11,735 nucleotides of DNA from Pseudorhodobacter antarcticus (lineage in GTDB: Bacteria; Pseudomonadota; Alphaproteobacteria; Rhodobacterales; Rhodobacteraceae): assembly GCA_945897655.1 (NCBI GenBank), contig CAMDHB010000070.1:1-11735 (forward strand), read 5' to 3'. The position numbers and the translations under genes were made by a program. The notes under the pieces are model-generated. The model saw only the letters and a list, made by a program, of their open reading frames with translations, did no database searches and was not told the origin of the DNA. Below, one piece after another: positions 6,018-11,735 of the stretch. How positions within the stretch are numbered: the stretch's first letter is position 1; each line of letters opens with the position of its first letter.

Positions 6018-6336
6018 ATTCCCTAACGCCAGCTCAATGCGAACCGACAAGTATCTGTAATATATAGATAATAGCGACATTTCACGCGTGAACAGGTTCC
6101 GCGCAGGATCGGCCCGCCTATGATGCCCCTGGCCGACTCAGATTTGTTGACGCAGATTTCTTCCGTTAATCGGGCTGAAACAGATTTTACCCGATAAGGG
6201 TGTCCCGAACGTTGTTGGGATCGTATGAGTGACCGGCGGTTTCGCCGGTTTGGTTGGGGTCCGCTGCGCGAAAACGGTGTGGCGGACCCGTCACCGACGC
6301 CTTGCAGCACCGCGCAGCTTTGGGTTAAACCGACGC
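6018..6336 (+). other. 319-bp intergenic region / structured tdk leader
   Basis: No credible gene on either strand. The left part is AT-rich and holds a promoter candidate (6044-6072) and a 12-bp palindrome TTCACGCGTGAA (6081-6092) near the predicted transcription start. The right part can fold several ways: 6189-6192 with 6198-6201; 6203-6208 with 6215-6220; 6232-6238 with 6243-6249 (ACCGGCG/CGCCGGT, GTTT loop); 6257-6264 with 6282-6289 (GGGTCCGC/GCGGACCC); and, excluding the last, 6263-6270 with 6311-6318 (GCTGCGCG/CGCGCAGC) enclosing 6275-6279 with 6292-6296. It could be a regulatory leader or a small RNA gene. I do not recognise a known RNA family. Confidence 0.4.
6044..6072 (+). promoter_or_regulatory. 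Candidate promoter upstream of tdk
   Basis: CCGACA (6044-6049) and GATAAT (6067-6072, 5 of 6 to the consensus -10) are 17 nt apart in a locally AT-rich stretch. The predicted start near 6079 would give tdk a leader of about 255 nt. By-eye match only. Confidence 0.4.
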
Positions 6337-6918
6337 ATGGCAAAGCTGTATTTTCATTATTCCACCATGAATGCGGGCAAATCGACCGCATTGCTGCAAG
6401 CCTCGCACAATTACCGCGAGGGGGGCATGGACACCTATCTGATCACCGCGCAATTCGACAACCGCGCCGGTGAGGGCCGCATCGCCAGCCGCATCGGCAT
6501 TGGCGAACCCGCAGACACCTTTGGCTTGGCCGAGGATCTGTACACCAAACTCGCCGCCCGCTTTGCCAAGGGACGCATCGCCTGCGTGTTCATCGACGAG
6601 GCGCAGTTCCTGTCCAAGGACCAGGTCTGGCAACTGGCCCGCGCGGTGGACGATCTGGGCGTGCCGGTGATGTGTTACGGGCTGCGCGTGGATTTCAAGG
6701 GCGATCTTTTCCCCGGCTCCGCCGCCCTTCTGGCCTGGGCGGATGAGATGCGCGAGGTGCGCACGATCTGCCATTGCGGCAAGAAGGCCACGATGGTCAT
6801 CCGGCGCGGACCCGATGGTCGGGCGTTGAAAGATGGCGAACAGGTGGTGATCGGCGGCAATGAGACCTATCAATCCCTGTGCCGCCGCCATTGGCGCGAG
6901 GCTGTCGAGGGGCGCTAG
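6337..6918 (+). CDS. tdk: Thymidine kinase (type II)
   Basis: A 193-residue cytosolic salvage enzyme that phosphorylates thymidine (and deoxyuridine) to the monophosphate with ATP. The P-loop M-N-A-G-K-S-T spans residues 11-17. The Walker-B/catalytic motif D-E-A-Q-F is at 87-91 with E88 the expected catalytic base. The lasso and zinc-site region shows C145, C147, C182 and H185 as probable zinc ligands, plus V-I-G-G-N-E-T-Y near 170. The start MAKLYFHYSTMNAGKS at 6337 matches the family; the frame is open upstream to 6229, but that 36-residue stretch is arginine-rich and unlike TK. No clear Shine-Dalgarno is visible. The stop overlaps that of the convergent downstream gene. Confidence 0.96.
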   Translation: MAKLYFHYSTMNAGKSTALLQASHNYREGGMDTYLITAQFDNRAGEGRIASRIGIGEPADTFGLAEDLYTKLAARFAKGRIACVFIDEAQFLSKDQVWQLARAVDDLGVPVMCYGLRVDFKGDLFPGSAALLAWADEMREVRTICHCGKKATMVIRRGPDGRALKDGEQVVIGGNETYQSLCRRHWREAVEGR

Positions 6919-8402
6919 CGGTCCGCCAGAATGGGGTCGATGACCCGTTCCTGAATGGCCGCGTCCAACCGGCCCGGCTGCGCCCAGTCCACCAGATAAT
7001 CCTTGCGGTAATAGGCGGCGAAGCGGATGTAATCGTCTTCCGATACCGCATGGCGGATGGGTGTGGTCAGTTCGTTGAACTGTTCGACCGATTCAATCCG
7101 GTGGGCGACACAGTCATAATCGGCAGCGCCCAGGCAATAAATCGGCTTGTTGTGCAGAAGGGTTTCCGACCCAACGCCTGAATTGATGGTGACCACAGCC
7201 TCGGCCCCAGCGATGAGGTGATGGATGCTGTCAAACCGCATCAGCGCGTCGCCCGCCTCGACCAGTTCGATCAGTTTGGCGATCTGTTCCATGTCCTTGG
7301 ACTTGGGATGCGGCTTCACCACAACCATCGTGTCGGTGCCCCGAAATCTGGACACGACCATGTCGAGCATTTCCAGCATCGAAAACCGGGCCTTCCGCTG
7401 CGTCCTGTCACCTGCAACCTGCAAGGGTACAAACACGTATTTGGGGGGCAGGGGGTCTGCGTCGGTGGTCACGGCTTCCTGTTCGTATTTCGACACATTG
7501 GCCACCACGATGTCTTGCCAAAGCTTTGCACACAGGGCCTTGGCCTCATCCAGGGGCGGAAGGGACAGGTCCGCGATATTGGCCCCCGACAGGGTTGACC
7601 AGCCGGAATAGCCGCCGGCGTCCAGCACCATATACCCCGGCAGATCGCCGCGCTTGAAATGGGTGAAGCCGGGAAACAGCCCGGCGGTGTGAAACGACAG
7701 GATATGGGCCGGGCGGTTGCGCAGCGTTGCAAAGACGAAATCCGGGATCAGGACGGTTTTCAACCCGGCCTGCTGTGCCAGCCGCACAGTCGCCTGCATC
7801 GTCGTGTAAAGCGTCAGGTAGCGGTCCCCTTCGGTCAGCTCCTTTGGGGCGCTCAAAATGCCGAATTCGGCAACGATCCCAAGATCGGCTTGCTCCACAT
7901 CCTCAACAGGCCCTTCACCGGCAAGCCATTTGGCGGCGGGGGCCAAACAGGGTCCAAACTCCTCGGCAAACCGGTTCAAACGGGCCGCGGCCGCCTTCAA
8001 CCGAGGCGCCTTGTCACGCGGGCGCAGGTTTGCCAGCAAGGACTGTGCCGCCGCCTCGGGCTGCAACAGATCGGTCAGGACACCCGAAATATTGGGTTTG
8101 CAGGCGTTGAAGAGGTCGTGATCCTCTTGCATGCGGGCAATCTGCGCCTTGGCCTGCTGGACACCATCCATCATCGCCGGCAGGTTGCCGTCCAGCCCGT
8201 TTGACCGGATGACATCGCGCCAATAGTTCATCTGCAGCTCAGGGTCCGAGATGTGTTCGGGCAGCTTCCAATAGCTGCTTTTCAGGGCGTTGGTGCTGTT
8301 GCTGCCGTCACGAACGGCCTGCCGCTCTTCATCTGAAATGATCAAGACCAAGGCAATACTCCACGACACTGGTTGACAGAAGGTAATGCCCGTGCCTGCC
8401 AC
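6915..8402 (-). CDS. Capsule polysaccharide biosynthesis (KpsS/KpsC-like) family protein
   Basis: A 495-residue protein. The C-terminal half has the look of the capsule polysaccharide biosynthesis family (Kdo-transferase-like, GT-B-type fold): P-K-Y-V-F-V-P-L-Q-V, then V-V-V-K-P-H-P-K-S-K (K363, H365), then I-N-S-G-V-G-S-E-T-L-L (406-416) followed by K-P-I-Y-C-L-G-A-A-D-Y-D. The N-terminal ~150 residues are helical and charged and I do not recognise them. No membrane helix or clear signal peptide. The GTG at 8402 lies 2 nt after the stop of the upstream EamA gene with AAGG at good distance, suggesting translational coupling. A TTG at 8351 preceded by GGAG is a credible alternative. Likely role: glycosyl transfer in surface polysaccharide or glycolipid synthesis; no other capsule gene is in view, so this is tentative. 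Confidence 0.75.
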   Translation of the reverse strand: MAGTGITFCQPVSWSIALVLIISDEERQAVRDGSNSTNALKSSYWKLPEHISDPELQMNYWRDVIRSNGLDGNLPAMMDGVQQAKAQIARMQEDHDLFNACKPNISGVLTDLLQPEAAAQSLLANLRPRDKAPRLKAAAARLNRFAEEFGPCLAPAAKWLAGEGPVEDVEQADLGIVAEFGILSAPKELTEGDRYLTLYTTMQATVRLAQQAGLKTVLIPDFVFATLRNRPAHILSFHTAGLFPGFTHFKRGDLPGYMVLDAGGYSGWSTLSGANIADLSLPPLDEAKALCAKLWQDIVVANVSKYEQEAVTTDADPLPPKYVFVPLQVAGDRTQRKARFSMLEMLDMVVSRFRGTDTMVVVKPHPKSKDMEQIAKLIELVEAGDALMRFDSIHHLIAGAEAVVTINSGVGSETLLHNKPIYCLGAADYDCVAHRIESVEQFNELTTPIRHAVSEDDYIRFAAYYRKDYLVDWAQPGRLDAAIQERVIDPILADR

Positions 8403-8404
8403 CC

Positions 8405-9316
8405 TTACCTTTCGGCGTCAACTGCGATCATGAGCCCGGCGGCGACGATCAGCCCCATGCCAAGGATGGCCATTGGCGTCAGAACCTCTTCCCAGATCAG
8501 CCAACTCCAGATCGCCGAGGCGGGCAGGATTACGTATTCGAACACCGACACCCGTGTGGCATCGGCAACCTGATACGCCCGCACCATAAGCCCGACGCCC
8601 AACAAGGACCCAGCCGCCTGCACAAAGGTCCAGAACAGGAAGTCGCTTGACGGCCAGACCGGCCCGCGCTGCAAAAAGCCTGCTGCACCCTCGGGCACCT
8701 GGATGGGCCAAAGCAACAGGGCGGCCATGCCGACCAGCCCGATGATGCCAAGGGCCACAAAGAACCCCGCGAGCAGCGTTTCGGCGCTTTCGTCGGGGCA
8801 CCATTTGCGGGTGGCGATATTGCCCATGGCATAAAGCGCACCGGCGATCACCGGCAACAGGGCGGGCAGGGAGGCGCCAGACAGCGCCTCGGGGCCCAGA
8901 ACCAGCACGGCACCGGCAAAGCCCACGGCGACAGCGATGATGCGGAAGGGGCCGATCCTTTGGCCATAGGCGATACGGGAAATCAGCAAGACAAAGATGG
9001 GCGCGGTGAACAGGCCGGCTGCGACCATCGCCACAGGCAGAAAGGCCAATGCCCCGAAATAGATCACCATCGCCAGTCCGTGAATGGCCGAACGGGCCGC
9101 AACGGCCCCCAGGTTGACGGGCCGCAGTCGCAACCCCAAGGGCACGGCAACCACGGCCAGCAAGGTCAGCGCCATGGCGGTGCGGATGGCGTGGAACTGC
9201 CACAGGCCCGCCTCGGCCGCGATGACACGGACGAAATTATCGGTAAAGCCGATGATCGCGGCATAGACCACGATCATGAAGGCCGCCTGAAGGGTTCTTT
9301 CACCGCCGATGGGCAT
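8405..9316 (-). CDS. EamA/DMT-superfamily transporter
   Basis: A 303-residue inner-membrane protein with about ten hydrophobic helices arranged as two EamA repeats, for example A-A-F-M-I-V-V-Y-A-A-I-I-G near the start and P-V-A-M-V-A-A-G-L-F-T-A-P-I-F at the end of the first half. The second half shows V-S-V-F-E-Y-V-I-L-P-A-S-A-I-W, a common drug/metabolite-transporter motif. Such proteins exchange or export metabolites; the substrate cannot be predicted. The ATG at 9316 has AGGAG 7 nt upstream; the frame is open further upstream but not protein-like. It is followed 2 nt later by the GTG of the capsule-type gene, so the two are an operon. Confidence 0.88.
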   Translation of the reverse strand: MPIGGERTLQAAFMIVVYAAIIGFTDNFVRVIAAEAGLWQFHAIRTAMALTLLAVVAVPLGLRLRPVNLGAVAARSAIHGLAMVIYFGALAFLPVAMVAAGLFTAPIFVLLISRIAYGQRIGPFRIIAVAVGFAGAVLVLGPEALSGASLPALLPVIAGALYAMGNIATRKWCPDESAETLLAGFFVALGIIGLVGMAALLLWPIQVPEGAAGFLQRGPVWPSSDFLFWTFVQAAGSLLGVGLMVRAYQVADATRVSVFEYVILPASAIWSWLIWEEVLTPMAILGMGLIVAAGLMIAVDAER

Positions 9317-9495
9317 GGCGCATCTCCTTGAACCCGGCCACCCAATCCTGTCCGGGGCGCCGTTGCGCGCTGAAAAGCGACACCTGCACCGCCCAATCGT
9401 GCACGCTCGGGTGAATATGCGGCACGGGCCGATTGTCCCGGGGCCCAAGGTTGGGTAACCATTCCACAGGGACCAAAGGGCAGGCCTTCCGGCAC

Positions 9496-10521
9496 ATGAC
9501 CGCAGTTGACAAATACCAGCGGCTGGAATGCGACGGCCTTTGGCGTTCGGACGCAACGGCCCAACTGCGTGAGGTGGTTGTGGGCCTGCGCGATGCCACG
9601 TTGTTGCTGGCTGATCCGCGCAGCGGCATGGCGCTGACCCATTGGTCGCTGCCTGCGGTCGAGCGGATCAACCCCGGCGTGATGCCTGCCCTGTTCACCG
9701 CCGGACGGCTGGAAGACGGCGATCCGGCCGAAACGCTGGAAGTGACCGATCCTGACATGATTGCCGCGCTGGACATGGTGCGTGTCACGCTGGTGCGTCG
9801 GCGCCCGCGCCCTGGGCGGCTTCGCGGGGTCGTGGTAGCGGCGGTTCTGACGGCGATCTTGTGTTTCAGCGTGCTGTGGTTGCCGGGTGCCATGATCCGG
9901 CACACGGCCTCGGTTCTGCCCCCCGCGACGCGGGTTCTGATCGGCAAGATGGCGATGCAGGACATGGCGCGCGTGGCAGGCTCGCCCTGTGGCACGGCGC
10001 TGGGTCGGCGGGCCAGTGCAGCGTTGGCGCTGGGTCTGTCCAGCCTGGGGGTGGTTGAAATCGTGGTGGTCCGCGACGGCGTTGACACCGCGCTTGCCCT
10101 GCCGGGAGGTCTGATCGTGGTCAGCCGCAAGCTGGTCGAGGGGACCGAGGATCCCGAGGTTCTGGCAGGTTATATTGTGGCCGAAACCCTGCGGGCCGAG
10201 GTGGCCGACCCGATGATCCCCATTCTGGGCCATGCCGGGCTGATGGCGACATTCGGGTTGCTGACGACGGGCGAATTGTCGGCGGGTGCGGTCGAACTCT
10301 TGGCCGAAAGCCTGTTGAAAACCCCGCCCGCGCCGCTGGAGGCTGACCGTCTGATCGACCGGTTCCGTAGGGTCAACCTGTCGCCCCTTGCCTATGCCCG
10401 CACTATCGCCCCCGAAGATGCGGCCGCGCTGATCGAGGCGGATCCGTTCAAGGGACAATCCCCCGCCACGTTGTTGGCGGACAATGACTGGGTCAGCCTG
10501 CAAGGCATCTGCGCCAATTGA
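9496..10521 (+). CDS. Membrane-anchored protein resembling an M48 peptidase that lacks the zinc histidines
   Basis: A 341-residue protein. Residues 1-105 form a soluble N-terminal domain (D-K-Y-Q-R-L-E-C-D-G-L-W, A-T-L-L-L-A-D-P-R-S). One membrane helix covers about 112-131. A C-terminal domain follows that reads like an M48 metallopeptidase: A-L-A-L-P-G-G-L-I-V-V-S-R-K-L-V near 195-212, then D-P-E-V-L-A-G-Y-I-V where M48 has its A-x-V-L-A-H-E stretch, and L-E-A-D-R-L at 281-286 where the third zinc ligand is expected (E282). The HExxH site is A229-E230-T231-L232-R233, so both histidines are missing. It is therefore probably a non-catalytic relative. The start at 9496 is uncertain: no strong Shine-Dalgarno, and GTG/ATG codons exist upstream. 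Distant M48 relationship is inference by eye. Confidence 0.7.
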   Translation: MTAVDKYQRLECDGLWRSDATAQLREVVVGLRDATLLLADPRSGMALTHWSLPAVERINPGVMPALFTAGRLEDGDPAETLEVTDPDMIAALDMVRVTLVRRRPRPGRLRGVVVAAVLTAILCFSVLWLPGAMIRHTASVLPPATRVLIGKMAMQDMARVAGSPCGTALGRRASAALALGLSSLGVVEIVVVRDGVDTALALPGGLIVVSRKLVEGTEDPEVLAGYIVAETLRAEVADPMIPILGHAGLMATFGLLTTGELSAGAVELLAESLLKTPPAPLEADRLIDRFRRVNLSPLAYARTIAPEDAAALIEADPFKGQSPATLLADNDWVSLQGICAN

Positions 10522-10533
10522 TGGCAAAAGAAA

Positions 10534-10557
10534 CCCCTCTGGCCGGAACCAGAGGGG
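10534..10557 (-). terminator. Rho-independent terminator for the SPOR-domain gene
   Basis: CCCCTCTGG (10534-10542) and CCAGAGGGG (10549-10557) form a 9-bp stem with a 6-nt loop. Read on the minus strand the stem is followed by TTTCTTTTG, a proper T-tract. It lies about 70 nt beyond the SPOR gene stop and only 12 nt beyond the stop of the convergent M48-like gene, for which it may also serve, though that side lacks a T-run. Confidence 0.82.
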
Positions 10558-10627
10558 GTAGGGTCGTGCTCTGCTCGATCTTGCCCGACGTTCGGTTGCC
10601 CTTGAAGGGGTCCTCGCCTGAGTTCGA

Positions 10628-11464
10628 TTATCTTAAGACGGCATCGCCAAATCCGGCGTTGCGGGCAGTGGTCAGGGCGCTATGTGCTGCGCTGGCCGAC
10701 CCGAAGGGTCCGGCATAGACAACTTGCAGCATCTTGCCACTGCGGGTGATGGTTGCGGTGGATACTGGCAGCCCAAGCGCGGACAGCCGGGCCCGAACCC
10801 CGTCGGCATTGGCGGGTTTGCCAAAGGTTCCGACCTGAACATAGGCTGCAACGGGTGCGACATCGGGGGCCGACATGGTGGACACGGTCACCTGCTGGGC
10901 AAGCCGCGCCTTGGGTTGACCGGCAACCAGCCGCGCTGGAATGTCACGGGTCCAAAGCCTGTCCTGCTGGGACTGACCCTCCGCCGTGCCCACGCCGCGG
11001 AGGGGGTTCAGGCGGTCATCTGTCCAGGCAAGTTCATAGCCTGCCGGGGGTTTCGGAATGGCGGGCGCTGAGACGGCCAGTGCTGCGACGGATGGCTTTG
11101 GCGGGGCGGCAGCCCTTGCCACCGGGGCGGGTGGTTCGGTTGCAAGGACGGGCTCGGAAGGCGGCACTTCGACCTCGGCCACCTCGGTGGCGAAGGAGGG
11201 TATCAGCCCACAAACCGGTTTGCGTGTGGCGTCCACCCGGGGCACCCAATTCACCACATCGCCAAAGCCCGCCCGCAGGAACAGGCAGCCGCGATTGTCG
11301 ATGAACTGTTGCCCCGAAAACCCGGATGGCGGCAGATTTTCAGGTCCACCAATGCTGGCAAGTGTCTGGGCATGCGGGCCCGAAGCCGACAGAATCAGGG
11401 CCAAAATGGCCGATGAAAGAACCTTGGACAAAATGACTACCCCCCAGTAGTTGGGGCGAATCAT
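10628..11464 (-). CDS. Exported SPOR-domain protein
   Basis: A 278-residue protein. An N-terminal hydrophobic signal sequence (about residues 9-28, ending near S-G-P-H-A-Q) is followed by a small domain with L-A-S-I-G-G-P-E-N-L-P-P and a likely disulfide pair (C60 in N-R-G-C-L-F and C85 in K-P-V-C-G-L). A proline/alanine-rich linker (about 95-145) and a C-terminal SPOR domain (about 203-278, A-Y-V-Q-V-G-T-F to V-Y-A-G-P-F-G) follow. SPOR domains bind peptidoglycan strands stripped of stem peptides, typically at the division site, so a periplasmic cell-wall role is likely. The ATG at 11464 has no Shine-Dalgarno; a TTG at 11431 preceded by a G-run would give MSKVLSSAILALILSAS, a more typical signal peptide. 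It lies 36 nt downstream of upp and may be co-transcribed with it. Confidence 0.88.
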   Translation of the reverse strand: MIRPNYWGVVILSKVLSSAILALILSASGPHAQTLASIGGPENLPPSGFSGQQFIDNRGCLFLRAGFGDVVNWVPRVDATRKPVCGLIPSFATEVAEVEVPPSEPVLATEPPAPVARAAAPPKPSVAALAVSAPAIPKPPAGYELAWTDDRLNPLRGVGTAEGQSQQDRLWTRDIPARLVAGQPKARLAQQVTVSTMSAPDVAPVAAYVQVGTFGKPANADGVRARLSALGLPVSTATITRSGKMLQVVYAGPFGSASAAHSALTTARNAGFGDAVLR

Positions 11465-11500
11465 GTCTGAGGATTGTTTGTGAGTAAAGGCCCAATGCCC

Positions 11501-11735
11501 TTATTTGGTGCCAAACATGCGATCGCCCGCATCCCCTAGACCCGGGACGATGTATCCGTGGTCATTCAGGTGGCTATCGACCGATGCCGTGACGATTTTG
11601 ACATCCGGGTGAACCTCGTTCATGTGCTTGATGCCTTCGGGTGCGGCAAGCAGGCACAAAAAGCGGATGTTGCGGGCGCCCGCTTGTTTCCACAGCGTCA
11701 CGGCGGCCGCCGAGGAATTGCCGGTGGCCAGCATC
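11501..11735 (-). CDS. upp: Uracil phosphoribosyltransferase (3' part only; runs off the right edge)
   Basis: The last 77 residues of UPRT, which makes UMP from uracil and PRPP in pyrimidine salvage. The fragment opens with M-L-A-T-G-N-S-S, the PRPP-binding loop, then G-A-R-N-I-R-F-L-C-L-L-A-A-P-E-G-I, and ends with G-Y-I-V-P-G-L-G-D-A-G-D-R-M-F-G-T-K, the uracil-binding C-terminus characteristic of Upp. The end is intact (TAA). The loop has N-S where many homologues have G-S, a variant I believe is normal in this bacterial group. No clear terminator lies in the 36 nt before the SPOR gene. Confidence 0.97.
   Translation of the reverse strand, partial: MLATGNSSAAAVTLWKQAGARNIRFLCLLAAPEGIKHMNEVHPDVKIVTASVDSHLNDHGYIVPGLGDAGDRMFGTK

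Noticed and set aside
4289..6019. 576-codon open frame on the minus strand
   Set aside because: It covers the helicase gene in antisense and has an unlikely composition; the plus strand carries all DEAD-box motifs.
6229..6336. N-terminal extension of thymidine kinase
   Set aside because: Type II thymidine kinases start with the short M-A-K-L-Y-F-H-Y-S-T segment; the extension overlaps predicted hairpins and is unlike the family.
6189..6336. Known RNA such as 6S RNA, SRP RNA or tmRNA
   Set aside because: I looked for the conserved SRP apical motif, a tmRNA tRNA-like end and a 6S-type long closing stem and saw none; kept only as an unassigned structured leader.
6023..6391. 122-codon minus-strand frame in the tdk upstream region
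   Set aside because: Overlaps the tdk start, has no ribosome binding site and a composition unlike real proteins.
7659..8204. Plus-strand open frame of 181 codons
   Set aside because: Antisense to the capsule-type gene; no family features.
9274..10527. 417-codon open frame on the minus strand
   Set aside because: It is antisense to the M48-like membrane protein and rich in R, Q, H and G with no recognisable domain.
1..11735. CRISPR array, IS element, tRNA/rRNA genes or prophage genes
   Set aside because: No regularly spaced repeats, no transposase motifs with terminal repeats and no tRNA-like cloverleaf ends were seen.

Overview
The window looks like chromosome of a high-GC alphaproteobacterium, most likely Rhodobacteraceae (Rhodobacter/Roseobacter group). 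The basis is codon use and the family flavour of glyA, nadK, upp, the SPOR protein and the AT-rich paired palindromes; no rRNA or tRNA marker is present to prove it. I see no insertion sequence, phage gene, CRISPR array, tRNA or rRNA.

Left part (1-2100): a truncated flavin oxidoreductase of the old-yellow-enzyme/trimethylamine-dehydrogenase type on the minus strand is divergent from a TetR-family regulator. The regulator is followed by a PspA/IM30 membrane-stress protein and a YiaA/YiaB-type two-helix membrane protein. Four copies of one palindrome (core GAAC-N3-GTTC) lie in front of the tetR gene (one copy) and in front of pspA (three copies). This suggests that the TetR protein represses itself and the pspA-yiaAB pair, and it is the most interesting system in the window. 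A strong hairpin closes the operon and also faces the end of glyA.

Middle part (2098-6918): glyA (serine hydroxymethyltransferase, minus) and nadK (NAD kinase, plus) are divergent around a perfect 16-bp palindrome. An AT-rich pair of abutting 22-bp palindromes separates nadK from a RhlE-type DEAD-box RNA helicase gene. After the helicase terminator comes a 319-bp gene-free stretch with a good promoter candidate and several hairpins, two of them mutually exclusive, ahead of tdk (thymidine kinase).

Right part (6915-11735): a two-gene minus-strand operon encodes an EamA/DMT-type transporter and a capsule-polysaccharide (KpsS/KpsC-like) protein; the latter shares its stop tetranucleotide CTAG with tdk. 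Divergent from it is a membrane protein that looks like an M48 metallopeptidase with both zinc histidines lost. Facing that, on the minus strand, are an exported SPOR-domain protein with its own terminator and, upstream of it, the 3' end of upp (uracil phosphoribosyltransferase). Apart from the psp-like operon the content is ordinary housekeeping (one-carbon metabolism, NADP supply, pyrimidine salvage, RNA remodelling) plus envelope functions.
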